DNA from: Nitrospirales bacterium
Lineage (GTDB): Bacteria > Nitrospirota > Nitrospiria > Nitrospirales > UBA8639
DNA: 64,000 nt
Direction: 5' to 3'
Assembly (NCBI GenBank): GCA_012270585.1
Contig: JAAXIB010000088.1
Coordinates: forward strand, 2,419 to 66,418
Numbering within the stretch: the first letter of the stretch is position 1; the number at the start of each line of letters is the position of its first letter. Position numbers and translations under genes: made by a program. Shown in pieces: positions 1 through 8,962 of this stretch. The notes beneath the pieces are model-generated. The model was not told the origin of the DNA. It made no database searches and saw nothing but the letters and a program-made list of their open reading frames with translations.

Positions 1-272
1 GCTACTCGGTGAGCGACACCGCCGAGCACGGCGACTACACGGGCGGCCCCCGCGTCGTCACCGACGAGACCCGCGCCGCGATGCGGCAGATCCTGGCCGA
101 GATCCAGGACGGCACCTACGCCCGCAACTGGATCGCCGAGGACAAGGCAGGGCGGCCCTGGTTCATGGCCCAGCGGAAGCAGGAGCAGGCCCACCCGATC
201 GAGAAGGTCGGCGCGGAGCTGCGCGCGATGATGCCGTTCCTCGACGCCGTGACCCTCAAGGAGCAGGTGTAG
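1..272 (+). CDS. ilvC: Ketol-acid reductoisomerase, C-terminal fragment (5' end outside window)
   Basis: The reading frame is open from the window edge (first full codon at 3) and ends at TAG 270-272. The product matches the C-terminal knotted domain of class I ketol-acid reductoisomerase: it opens with the [12 protein letters not shown] block, followed by [19 protein letters not shown] and a terminal [10 protein letters not shown]-type tail. IlvC performs the isomerisation and NADPH-dependent reduction in branched-chain amino acid synthesis. Only about 90 residues lie in the window, so the Rossmann domain is not visible. It converges with the methyltransferase on the other strand, overlapping it by 17 bases. 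It belongs to the high-GC left arm. Confidence 0.9.
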   Translation, partial: YSVSDTAEHGDYTGGPRVVTDETRAAMRQILAEIQDGTYARNWIAEDKAGRPWFMAQRKQEQAHPIEKVGAELRAMMPFLDAVTLKEQV

Positions 273-963
273 GGGCCGCCCGCAGGACGAGCACCAGCAG
301 CATCGGCCAGCCGACGTAGCGCTCGGCGCGCGGATAGCGCCGCGCGAACCCTGCGTCGGGGGCGTGCTCGCCGACCGCGAGCGGAACGAAATCCGCGGCG
401 GTCGCCGCCATGACGACCTCGCCGAAGTGGTGGTGGACGCTTCCGGGAGCGACGATCGCGCCGGTGTCGGGGTCCGTGAAGCGCGCCCGGCTGTCGCGGA
501 GGAACATCGCCGGGTGCCTCGCGGAGACGACCGCCCGGCCGGACGGGCGCAGCACCCGCCGTACCTCGGTGAAGAACGCTCCGAGATCCCGGAGGTGCTC
601 GAGGACGAGGCCGCTCACCGCGGCGTCGAACGACGCATCGCCGAGCGGCAACGGCTCGTGCAGATCGTGAACGAGGAAGCGGACCGTGGCCGCCGCGACC
701 TTGCGCCGCGCCCGCGCGAGCATCCCGGCCGAGAAGTCCAGCGCCGTGACGCGCGCCCCCGCCTCCGCAAGCCAGGCGGTGTGCCGGCCCGTGCCACAGC
801 CGAGATCGACGACGTCGAGACTGCGCACGTCCCCGAGGGCAGCCCGGACGCACGGTTCCTCGAGCGCCGGCAGCGGGTTCGCGTCGTGGTCGTAGACGAG
901 CGCCCACCGATCGTAACCGTTGCGCACGCCCGACAGCGGGTCCGGCCGGCCGGCCTCGGTCAC
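256..963 (-). CDS. Class I SAM-dependent methyltransferase
   Basis: The product (about 235 aa) has a Rossmann-type methyltransferase core: motif [13 protein letters not shown], the acidic motif II around [10 protein letters not shown], and the post-II segment [13 protein letters not shown] followed by [13 protein letters not shown] and a VLRPSGR loop. This is the UbiE/Methyltransf_11 type; the substrate cannot be told. I chose the GTG start at 963 because a strong GGAGG lies eight bases upstream; an in-frame ATG at 1014 has no comparable site. It is followed upstream by an alpha/beta hydrolase on the same strand, so the two may be co-transcribed. Confidence 0.8.
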   Translation of the reverse strand: MTEAGRPDPLSGVRNGYDRWALVYDHDANPLPALEEPCVRAALGDVRSLDVVDLGCGTGRHTAWLAEAGARVTALDFSAGMLARARRKVAAATVRFLVHDLHEPLPLGDASFDAAVSGLVLEHLRDLGAFFTEVRRVLRPSGRAVVSARHPAMFLRDSRARFTDPDTGAIVAPGSVHHHFGEVVMAATAADFVPLAVGEHAPDAGFARRYPRAERYVGWPMLLVLVLRAAPTPAP

Positions 964-1016
964 GGTCGAATCCTCCGGAGGCCCCCTCGTCCTGCGCGCG
1001 CGGTTCCGAACCATCG

Positions 1017-1742
1017 TCAATCGGAATCGGATTCCTGTCCGCTCGGCGGCGACAGCACTCGCGCGATCCAATCGACGATTGCCCCCTGCACGGCGGCGTG
1101 GACCGCGTCCGCGCCCGGAGCGTTCTTCCCGCGAACCCGGAACGAGTGGTCGCCCCCCTCGACGACGTGCAGCTCGGCCCGCCGGCAGTCGGAGAGAATC
1201 GGGCGCAGCTCGTCGGGCGTGCCGAAGGCGTCTCGGCTCCCCTGCGCGAACAGCATCGGCACGGGGATCGACGGCAGGTGCGCGGCCCGCAGCTTGTCGG
1301 GCCGACCCGGCGGGTGGAGGGGATAGCCCAGCAGGACCAGCCCGTCGACGGTGGGGGGGAAGCCGGCCTCGGCGTCGCCCGCTACCGCCTGGGACGCGAT
1401 GCGCCCGCCCATCGACTTGCCGCCGACGAGCAGGGACCGGCCGGCGGCTCGAGGGCGGTCGCCCACGACGCCGATGACCGTCCGGTAGCACTTCTCGAGA
1501 CGCGGCGCCGGATCCGGCACGCGCCGGCCTCGCTCCATGTAGGGGAAGTTGAAGGTCACGACCTCGATGCCGCGACGCGTCAGGCCTTGCGCGAAACCGG
1601 TCATGAACGGGTGCGTCTGGGGCGCGCCCGCCCCGTGCGCCAGGATGAGCGTCGCGGCGGGGCCGCCGGTGGCCCCCGGCGGATAGACGAGCGCGCTGAC
1701 CGTCCCGCCGTCCGGGAGCGCGATGGCGAGGGGTTCGGCCAT
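1017..1742 (-). CDS. Alpha/beta hydrolase of the TEX30/KANL3-like family
   Basis: 241 aa. It shows the alpha/beta hydrolase pattern: LILAHGAGA (oxyanion region), nucleophile elbow GGKSMGG with the catalytic Ser, a QGSRDAFG segment carrying the acid, and GGDHSFRV carrying the His. The arrangement matches the small prokaryotic dienelactone-hydrolase-like proteins related to TEX30. The ATG at 1740-1742 overlaps the stop of the upstream esterase gene (ATGA), indicating translational coupling. Substrate unknown; no signal peptide is seen, so it is likely cytoplasmic. Confidence 0.8.
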   Translation of the reverse strand: MAEPLAIALPDGGTVSALVYPPGATGGPAATLILAHGAGAPQTHPFMTGFAQGLTRRGIEVVTFNFPYMERGRRVPDPAPRLEKCYRTVIGVVGDRPRAAGRSLLVGGKSMGGRIASQAVAGDAEAGFPPTVDGLVLLGYPLHPPGRPDKLRAAHLPSIPVPMLFAQGSRDAFGTPDELRPILSDCRRAELHVVEGGDHSFRVRGKNAPGADAVHAAVQGAIVDWIARVLSPPSGQESDSD

Positions 1743-2431
1743 CAGCTCACGCTCGTCAGGAAGCGCCCCGCCGCGGCGCGGATGGCATCGGTCCACGCGT
1801 GGCCGCCGTCGAACACGACCGGGGTGACCGCCGCCCCCACGCGCTCGAGAAACGCAAGATCGGCCGTCATCTTCCCCTCCGTGTACCACGCGTCGCCCGT
1901 GCCTCGCCCGACCAGCACCGGGGGCCACTCGCCGTCGGGCGCCTCCATCAGCTCCGGCGGGACGTCCCCGGCCAGGGCGATCACGCCGCGGCAAGGATGG
2001 CCGGCCCGTCGCGCGGCGCGATAGGCCATCGCGACACCCTGGGAGAAGCCGCAGTAGACGACGCGGCCCTCGGTTCCGCAGTCCCGTCGCACCGCGCTCA
2101 CGACGTCCCGGACGTAGGCGATGTTGTCGGCAATCGCGAGGTCCCGATCCTGCCGCGTCATCCAGCTCCCCACGACGTGGCGGCGGTCGGCGCTGTAGTG
2201 CCTGTGCAGTGCCTGAACCGCGACCCGCACCCACCGTGCGCTCCCCGGAATCCGCCGCAGGTCGGCGAGGTGGCGCTCGGCGTGCTCGCCGTAGCCGTGG
2301 AAGCCGACGAGAAGCGGCGCGGGGCCGGGCCGATCGGCCGGCTCGACGAGGTAGCGGCCGTGCACCCGCGCCGCGATCGTCCGCACCGCGGCTGAGGGGG
2401 GCGCTCCGGCGCCGGCAACTGGCGCGGCCAC
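1742..2431 (-). CDS. Phospholipase/carboxylesterase family hydrolase
   Basis: About 229 aa from a GTG at 2431. The frame is open further upstream to 2575, but that extension is arginine-rich and unlike the family, so the start is uncertain. Visible features are LLVGFHGYGEHAE (oxyanion region), YCGFSQGVAM (nucleophile Ser), GTGDAWYTEGKM (Asp region) and DGGHAW (catalytic His). This is the PF02230-like esterase layout. The stop overlaps the start of the next hydrolase. Two consecutive coupled hydrolases suggest a small catabolic or detoxifying operon; that is inference. Confidence 0.75.
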   Translation of the reverse strand: MAAPVAGAGAPPSAAVRTIAARVHGRYLVEPADRPGPAPLLVGFHGYGEHAERHLADLRRIPGSARWVRVAVQALHRHYSADRRHVVGSWMTRQDRDLAIADNIAYVRDVVSAVRRDCGTEGRVVYCGFSQGVAMAYRAARRAGHPCRGVIALAGDVPPELMEAPDGEWPPVLVGRGTGDAWYTEGKMTADLAFLERVGAAVTPVVFDGGHAWTDAIRAAAGRFLTSVS

Positions 2432-2578
2432 GGACCGTACTCTAGGAGCTTGCGGTGCAGAATGCCAACGCTGCGGGTGCCGCGGCGCCAGGAGTCTGCG
2501 CCGCAGAACGAGCGATGCGGCACGTTGGGCCCGCGCGCGCAAGCTCCCAGGCCGGCGCAGATTCCCGGCGCACAACCG

Positions 2579-3937
2579 TCACAGGCGCGTGAGCTGGAAC
2601 AGGAAGAGCAGGCCCACCGCCACACAGTAGAGAGCCGCGCTGAAGCCCACGTTCCCGCGGGCGATGCGCCAGCTGCTGATGCCGTAGCGGCTGTTCAGCA
2701 CCATGTTGATTCCCGACATCGGGTTTACGGCGCAGCCGAGGCCCCAACCCATCGCGAAGGCCGTCGCCAACAGGGTTGGGTCGGCGTCGATCACCCCCGC
2801 CAGTGGTGCCGCGACCCCGACGATCACGACGGGATGGATGCCGACCAGCGAGGTCGCGAAGAAGGCGAGCAGCAGCAGGCTCGCGTGGAGGGCATCCAGG
2901 CGGTCGAACAGAACCCAGCCGCCGGCGCCGGCCGAGGCGGCGATCAGGCCCGCGGCCATCACGCCCGCGCTCAGGAAGAGCGCCAGCTCCGTGCCCATCT
3001 GCGGCGCCCGCGCCGCGACATAGTCGACCAACCCGTCGCGCAACGTGCGCATCCCGCCGCGCCGGAGCAGGACCACGACCACCAGCAACGGAGTCAGCAT
3101 GGTGATCAGGGCCAGCACGGAGAAGCGCGAGGTCACTGCCGCCGTGGCGAGCACCGCGAAGCCCAGGGCGACGGGCACCCGCAGCCCTTCCAGGTGCACC
3201 GGGTAGCCGCGGAAGCCATCGACGTCGGGGAACCGGCCGCTCCGCGCCTGCCAGTACAGCAGCAGGCAGGCGACGGCGGCCAGGGGCAGACCGAAGGCCG
3301 CCATCACCAGCGCGTTCGAGCCGGGGGTGGACGCCAGGGCCAGCGCGACGCCGCCGATGAACGGCGAGTAGAAGGCGACGGCGCTGAAGGCTCGGCTGAT
3401 GAGCTGGGCCTGGTCGAAGGCAAGGCCCCGAGTGCGCGCCAGCCGATCGGCGATGAGGATGACGGCGGAGATGTTGATGACCGCCCCCAGCGCGTGCACG
3501 CCGAGCATGCTCTGCACGTAGGCCCGGCGACCCTGGGGGAGCTCCGGCTCGTCGGCGCGCGGCGGCGGGTTCAGCAGGCGCAGCAGGGTCACCGAGGCCA
3601 GCATCGAGAGGATCGGCTGGTTCTGGCCAAGGAGGCTCTCCACGCGCGGAACGATGCCGTGACCCGCTGCCCACCCCATCGCCCCAAGCCCCGTGGCGAT
3701 GAACGCCAGCGACTGCACCCGCTGCCAGCGCTCGACGCTCGGCCAGAGCAGCACCAGCGCCGCCCACGCGGGCACCGCCGCGGCCAGGGTGGGGACGGCG
3801 GGCCACAGGGCACCCGCGATCGCGAGCACCAGCATTCCGGCGATCGCCGCGCCCGCGGCCCGGTCGGTAGCGGTGCCGGCGCGCCCTTGGGGGCGTGTCT
3901 GGACGTTCCGCGAACGCGAGGCCCCAGCGTCGCGCAT
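2579..3937 (-). CDS. Polytopic membrane protein, transporter-like
   Basis: About 452 aa with at least ten hydrophobic segments, for example AGMLVLAIAGALWP, LVVVVLLRR, ALFLSAGVMAAGLIAA, HPVVIVGVAAPLAG and AALYCVAVGLLFLF. The re-entrant-looking SLVGIHPVVIVG and CAVNPMSGINMVLN segments recall ion-transporter superfamily permeases, but I cannot name a family. The frame runs on through the tRNA-Pro gene to 4072. That extension is translated tRNA (its residues spell the usual GVAQPGSAPALGAGG artefact), so I start at the ATG at 3937. It is the last gene of the high-GC arm. Confidence 0.65.
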   Translation of the reverse strand: MRDAGASRSRNVQTRPQGRAGTATDRAAGAAIAGMLVLAIAGALWPAVPTLAAAVPAWAALVLLWPSVERWQRVQSLAFIATGLGAMGWAAGHGIVPRVESLLGQNQPILSMLASVTLLRLLNPPPRADEPELPQGRRAYVQSMLGVHALGAVINISAVILIADRLARTRGLAFDQAQLISRAFSAVAFYSPFIGGVALALASTPGSNALVMAAFGLPLAAVACLLLYWQARSGRFPDVDGFRGYPVHLEGLRVPVALGFAVLATAAVTSRFSVLALITMLTPLLVVVVLLRRGGMRTLRDGLVDYVAARAPQMGTELALFLSAGVMAAGLIAASAGAGGWVLFDRLDALHASLLLLAFFATSLVGIHPVVIVGVAAPLAGVIDADPTLLATAFAMGWGLGCAVNPMSGINMVLNSRYGISSWRIARGNVGFSAALYCVAVGLLFLFQLTRL

Positions 3938-3983
3938 ACCGGGGCGGGGGCTCCTGGCTGCCAACGGCGGTTCAGGTGGTGAG

Positions 3984-4060
3984 TGGTCGGGGCGCCGAGG
4001 TTCGAACTCGGGACCTCCTGCTCCCAAAGCAGGCGCGCTACCGGGCTGCGCTACGCCCCG
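3984..4060 (-). tRNA. tRNA-Pro (UGG), CCA encoded
   Basis: On the minus strand a 77-nt cloverleaf can be drawn. The acceptor stem CGGGGCG (from 4060) pairs with CGCCCCG, followed by discriminator A and an encoded CCA at 3984-3986. The anticodon stem-loop CCTGC-TTTGGGA-GCAGG gives anticodon TGG (proline). The T arm contains GAGTTCGAACCTC. The gene lies directly at the end of rdgB, whose reading frame runs 23 bases into it. It is also the exact boundary between high-GC and mid-GC DNA. Confidence 0.95.
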
Positions 4061-4658
4061 ACGTTTCCTCAAGTTTGCGTTTCAACACGTCTTTGGCTTT
4101 GGCCAATGCTTGTCCACGATGACTGATTTGGTTCTTCCGGTCAAGCGTCAATTCCGCCAGGGTTTTCCCCAGTGCGGGGACAATAAAGACCGGATCATAC
4201 CCAAACCCGTGGGCCCCGGAGCAATGGTCTCCGATCCGTCCCTGCAACACGCCCTCCACGAACTCCACGGAAGAAGCAGGATCGGCAATGGCCATCACGG
4301 TCAAAAAGCGAGCCCCTCGTTGATCCGCCGGGACCCCCCTGAGTTCGTCCAACAATTTTCGACAATTGTCTGCGTACGTGGCATGGTCTCCGGCGTATCG
4401 AGCGGCAAACACGCCAGGGCGGCCCCCTAAGGCGTCGACTTCCAAGCCGGTATCATCAGCGAGGGTCAACGCTCCGGTGTACAGGGCAATCTCCCTGGCT
4501 TTTTTGCCTGCATTTGCCTGGCACGTCTCGCCATCTTCAATCACGACCGGAGCGGCGGAGAACTCATCCAGCGTGCGGATGGTCAAACCGAGGTCCTGCA
4601 GGAACGCTTTTATCTCCTGCTGTTTATCCCGATTCCCCGTTGCCAACACCAGTTCCAT
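4038..4658 (-). CDS. rdgB: Non-canonical purine NTP pyrophosphatase (RdgB/HAM1)
   Basis: 206 aa, normal for the family. It hydrolyses ITP, dITP and XTP to the monophosphates and so cleans the nucleotide pool. The family signatures are visible: N-terminal LATGNRDKQQEI, TLADDTGLEVDALGGRPGVFAARYAG in the active-site region, GFGYDPVF and a C-terminal KNQISHRGQAL. The last eight or so codons and the stop lie inside the tRNA-Pro sequence, so the extreme C-terminus is dictated by tRNA bases. It sits 6 bases downstream of rph, the common rph-rdgB arrangement. Confidence 0.95.
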   Translation of the reverse strand: MELVLATGNRDKQQEIKAFLQDLGLTIRTLDEFSAAPVVIEDGETCQANAGKKAREIALYTGALTLADDTGLEVDALGGRPGVFAARYAGDHATYADNCRKLLDELRGVPADQRGARFLTVMAIADPASSVEFVEGVLQGRIGDHCSGAHGFGYDPVFIVPALGKTLAELTLDRKNQISHRGQALAKAKDVLKRKLEETSGRSAAR

Positions 4659-4664
4659 GTCGTG

Positions 4665-5408
4665 CTACACGAGATTGCCGACGCAGTCTTTTTGCAACTT
4701 GATCAATTGCTGGATCCCGTTCCACCCCAAAGCCAGGAATTGGTCCAACTCCTCTTTTCCGAACGAACCGCGTTCAGCCGTCCCTTGTACCTCGACCAAG
4801 CGCCCCCTGCCGGTCATCACGAGATTCATATCCACCTCGGCCATGGAATCTTCTTCGTAGCACAGGTCCGCCAACGCAGCCCCTCCGACCCTTCCGACGC
4901 TGAGGGCGGCGAGATAATCAACCAGCGGCGTCTTCGCCAGCACTTTTTTCTCTTTCAACGTCGCAAACGCATCGGCGAGTGCGATAAAGGACCCGGTAAT
5001 GGAGGCCGTGCGCGTGCCGCCGTCGGCCTGAATGACGTCACAATCGATCCAAATCGTGCGCTCCCCCATCGCAGACAAATCCGTTACCGCGCGTAACGCC
5101 CGGCCCACGAGTCGTTGAATTTCCAGGGTCCGGCCGCTTTGCTTCCCCCGTGACGCTTCGCGGGGCATTCGATCGTGCGTGGCCCGTGGCAACATGGCAT
5201 ATTCGGCCGTGACCCAGCCCTGCCCTTTATCCCGCAAAAACGGCGGAACCTTTTCCTCCACCGACGCCGTACAGATGACTTTGGTTTCGCCCATTTCCAT
5301 GAGAACAGATCCATCCGCATACTTGATAAACGGTCGGGTCACCTTGACGAGACGGATTTCATCGGGCCGGCGGCCATCACTTCGTCGCGATCGTGTCATG
5401 TCATTCAT
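4665..5408 (-). CDS. rph: Ribonuclease PH
   Basis: 247 aa, typical length. It is the phosphorolytic 3'-5' exoribonuclease that trims tRNA 3' ends. Hallmarks are [13 protein letters not shown] at the N-terminus, [38 protein letters not shown], and [19 protein letters not shown] with the phosphate-binding region. An ATG three codons downstream (5399) is an alternative start. It is upstream of rdgB and tRNA-Pro on the same strand, which links a tRNA-maturation enzyme to a tRNA gene in one transcript. Confidence 0.95.
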   Translation of the reverse strand: MNDMTRSRRSDGRRPDEIRLVKVTRPFIKYADGSVLMEMGETKVICTASVEEKVPPFLRDKGQGWVTAEYAMLPRATHDRMPREASRGKQSGRTLEIQRLVGRALRAVTDLSAMGERTIWIDCDVIQADGGTRTASITGSFIALADAFATLKEKKVLAKTPLVDYLAALSVGRVGGAALADLCYEEDSMAEVDMNLVMTGRGRLVEVQGTAERGSFGKEELDQFLALGWNGIQQLIKLQKDCVGNLV

Positions 5409-5489
5409 AGGCTTATCTTCCTGAGTAAGATGTGATGTAAAGGGAGCGATTATAGTGACTCGATCAAAAAAAGAGCAAACCGAGGCCTG

Positions 5490-5621
5490 CTAGAAGTCGG
5501 TCCGATCACGATCTTTTTCTTTCTGTTTTCTGGCAACGACCGCTCGCACGAGCAAAAGCCCGAGGATCATGAACACCACCCCCCCGACAAAAAGATCCTC
5601 GTATGGAAACAGATACGGCAT
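5490..5621 (-). CDS. Small single-pass membrane peptide (43 aa)
   Basis: An ATG at 5621 opens a 43-codon frame ending at TAG 5490-5492. The product begins MPYLFPYEDLFVG, then has one hydrophobic helix (GGVVFMILGLLLVRAVVA) and a short tail rich in Lys, Arg, Glu and Asp. A clean helix followed by a charged cytoplasmic tail is unlikely to arise by chance in a 330-bp gap between divergent genes. No family is recognised and no strong ribosome-binding site is seen. Confidence 0.45.
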   Translation of the reverse strand: MPYLFPYEDLFVGGVVFMILGLLLVRAVVARKQKEKDRDRTDF

Positions 5622-5722
5622 GGATTCAGAGTAGGAGAAACCTCATGCTACCGCAAGTACTCGTCGCCTCTTCGTTGACTGCCTCAGAGAGGCATGCTAA
5701 CTTTCATCCGTGTTTTCAATAA

Positions 5723-7021
<1,299 letters not shown>

Positions 7022-7094
7022 CGTTGCCAACCGGGATTCAGGCAAGCACAGGGGCCTGCCGCTACGACCATCTGTACTAAGAAGGAGGACTTCT

Positions 7095-7331
7095 GTGAAC
7101 AACCTGATCAGACGCTTGGCCTGGACTCTGGTCATACTTGAAATCACGGGGTGCGCGATGACGAAAGTTCAAACCTCATGGTCGAAACCAGGCGCAACAC
7201 CGGGTGAATTTGAACGCGTGAACGCCGAGTGTGAAAACGACCCGGGCATGGCCGGACTCAAAGGTGCCGCAAGTTACGACGTCTGCATGCAACGGCACGG
7301 CTGGTTCCTGATCGAAGAACCCATGCCATAA
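7095..7331 (+). CDS. Small putative lipoprotein
   Basis: 78 aa from a GTG at 7095, chosen because AAGGAGG lies six bases upstream. The N-terminus has a short hydrophobic run ending in the lipobox ITGC, so the mature protein would be a lipid-anchored peptide of about 60 residues with two further cysteines (NAECENDP and YDVCMQ). The repeating Cys pattern in a small exported protein suggests a disulfide. Function unknown. It sits 73 bases after serS. Confidence 0.65.
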   Translation: MNNLIRRLAWTLVILEITGCAMTKVQTSWSKPGATPGEFERVNAECENDPGMAGLKGAASYDVCMQRHGWFLIEEPMP

Positions 7332-7920
7332 GGGTAAGCTTCCTAAGCTTAGCTCACCTTGAAAGCACGGCTGCGCAGAACCGATTTTGACGCGGGCTTT
7401 GAAGAAGTTGCTCAAAGGACAAATGAGCCAGAGGACGACTATGAGGAATTTTTTGTGAATCCAGGATGTCGGAAAGCTCTTGACGATTGGATAGCCGAAC
7501 AACCGTAAATAAGACTTAACAACCCTGCACATTTACCAGAAGACCTGCACAGCGAAAACCGAGAGCCGACCGTAGAAGAACTCAAGCAACGGTACAAGCT
7601 GGAATGGCCGTAAATTTTCATATTTACGGATTTTGCCACACAAGTCCCTTATTGACCAAGCCTCAGGAGCTACCCGTGGCATGGAAAATGTATTTATTCC
7701 GCAAACAGCCCAACGAGATCGGGACGCAAATGGGTTTCGCAGGAGAGGACTATTTCGGCTTTGGCAGATCAAGTCAACTCGGACGGCCGTAGTTCTTCGG
7801 CGTCTTCGTCCTCTGGCAACTCTGCCTTTCTCGCTCTCATTTTCCTGACCCCGTTCACGATAAACGACTATCAAGGGATCTTATTGACAATTTATTCGCT
7901 ATAGGCGAACATGCTAATAC
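7332..7920. other. Gap with coding-like remnants, no confident gene
   Basis: The 589 bases between the lipoprotein and the RelE toxin hold only short, coding-like scraps. On the plus strand a TTG-initiated frame at 7359-7508 would give 49 acidic residues ending in ALDDWIAEQP. A second frame ending near 7613 ends EELKQRYKLEWP. Both look like C-termini of small antitoxin-like proteins, but neither has a credible start. I regard the region as degraded accessory DNA. Confidence 0.3.
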
Positions 7921-8190
7921 GTGAAGCACGACATGCAAATCGAATGGGCAACCAAAGCGGTGAAAGATATGCGCCGCCTTGCCGTTCGTGACCGTGAGAG
8001 GATCATCGCCAAGGTCGAACAGTACGCCAAAGACCCTGCATCGCTCGCCAAACAAGTCATTAAGTTAACTGGTAGCGAGTATCGGCGAATGAAGGTTGGC
8101 CAGTATCGTGTCATTTTCAGAATCGAACATGACACGATTGCCGTCATGATTGTCTTGAGAGTGCGGCATCGGAGGGAGGCCTATGACTGA
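7921..8190 (+). CDS. RelE/ParE-family toxin
   Basis: 89 aa from GTG 7921, with an ATG at 7933 as a plausible alternative. It has the RelE fold signature: IEWATKAVKDMRRL at the N-terminus, RIIAKVEQYAKDP, KQVIKLTGSEYRRMKVGQYRVIF and IAVMIVLRVRHRREAYD. Family members are ribosome-dependent mRNA endonucleases or gyrase poisons. The 3' end overlaps the downstream antitoxin by 8 bases, as in toxin-first higBA/relBE-like pairs. This is the only toxin-antitoxin pair in the window with both partners apparently full-length and unbroken besides the AbrB/MazF pair. Confidence 0.85.
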   Translation: MKHDMQIEWATKAVKDMRRLAVRDRERIIAKVEQYAKDPASLAKQVIKLTGSEYRRMKVGQYRVIFRIEHDTIAVMIVLRVRHRREAYD

Positions 8191-8554
8191 ATCGCAAACC
8201 ATTACCCTGACACGAAAACAATATCACGCACTCCTCAACCACAAGGAAGAACTTGAGGAGAGGCTGGCAGCACTTGATGCGGACGACGGCAATCGGATCC
8301 CCCATGAAGTGGCCCTCGCCATTATGCGCGGCGATAGTCCATTCGTCGCGTTCCGGCACCATCTCGGGATCACGTTGCGCGACCTGTCCAAACGAACGGG
8401 AATCGGAGCCAGCTACCTTTCCGAGATCGAACGAGGCATCAAATCCGGTTCTGCCGCGACCTTGTCCCAAATCGCCACTGTGTTCAGCACGACCATCGAC
8501 ACCCTAGTGACTATGCATAACCATACTGCCGCTAAGCTTAAGGCTAAGACTTAG
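8183..8554 (+). CDS. XRE-family antitoxin (helix-turn-helix)
   Basis: 123 aa. The N-terminal 50 residues include a coiled region (LNHKEELEERLAALD). A Cro/C1-type HTH follows: FRHHLGITLRDLSKRTGIGASYLSEIERG then SAATLSQIATVF. It overlaps the toxin gene and would bind both toxin and operator. Expected regulation is autorepression by the toxin-antitoxin complex; no operator was identified upstream of 7921. Confidence 0.85.
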   Translation: MTESQTITLTRKQYHALLNHKEELEERLAALDADDGNRIPHEVALAIMRGDSPFVAFRHHLGITLRDLSKRTGIGASYLSEIERGIKSGSAATLSQIATVFSTTIDTLVTMHNHTAAKLKAKT

Positions 8555-8626
8555 AAACTCTCCAGCGTCAAACAGCCAGTGCTCATTGAGCAATTGACCA
8601 TCAAAAAAAGATATCTTCCGTAATCC

Positions 8627-8714
8627 GGAGGGGTGCTGGAGTGGACGAACAGGCCGGTCTTGAAAACCGGAGTCCTTCACGGGACCGTGGGTTCGAATCC
8701 CACCCCCTCCGCCA
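8627..8714 (+). tRNA. tRNA-Ser (UGA), CCA encoded
   Basis: An 88-nt tRNA with the long variable arm expected of serine. The acceptor GGAGGGG (8627) pairs with CCCCTCC before discriminator G8711 and an encoded CCA at 8712-8714. The anticodon loop CTTGAAA gives TGA. The variable arm is the GTCCTTCACGGGAC hairpin region, and the T arm contains GGTTCGAATCC. Confidence 0.95.
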
Positions 8715-8794
8715 ATGATCGTTTGCTTCCAAGGAGTCCCCGCACCTCTTTTACCATCGGCCTTCAGGTGCCGGTGGGATTCGAACGGAGGTTA

Positions 8795-8816
8795 TGAAGG
8801 GGGCATGCCCCCTTCA
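8795..8816. repeat. Perfect 22-bp palindrome beside tRNA-Ser
   Basis: Positions 8795-8816 read the same on both strands: TGAAGGGGGCA followed by its exact complement. About 15 bases upstream, at 8770-8787, lies an inverted tRNA T-arm-like string (GGTGGGATTCGAACGGA), resembling a leftover tRNA 3' end. Neither lies in a gene. It could be a cruciform, a protein-binding site or a recombination remnant. Confidence 0.6.
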
Positions 8817-8863
8817 AGGGGTGGCCGGCGCAACACAACAGCCGGCAGATGCGGCACAGACTT

Positions 8864-8882
8864 GAAACTGATAATCAGAATA
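8864..8882 (+). promoter_or_regulatory. Candidate Fur box upstream of tonB-like gene
   Basis: The 19-mer here agrees with the classical Fur consensus at 14 of 19 positions by hand alignment, including an unbroken GATAATCA core. It lies about 80 bases before the TonB-like start. Because that gene opens an iron-uptake region, Fur control is a reasonable inference. No binding is shown. Confidence 0.4.
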
Positions 8883-8962
8883 GACTACTCTGAACTCGAC
8901 CTACCTTAACTCAAACATCCCACGAGACCGGGTAGAACCCGTCAGCGAATGACCAAATTATA

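Noticed and set aside
364-4072. Long open frames on the plus strand and alternative minus frames in the high-GC arm (for example 364-1326, 1098-2024, 2450-3982, 2442-3806)
   Set aside because: High-GC DNA leaves many frames open. These are Arg/Ala/Pro-rich without domains and lie antisense to clear genes.
3938-4072. Extended start of the membrane protein through the tRNA-Pro
   Set aside because: The extra residues are translated tRNA, a well-known artefact; ATG 3937 is adequate.
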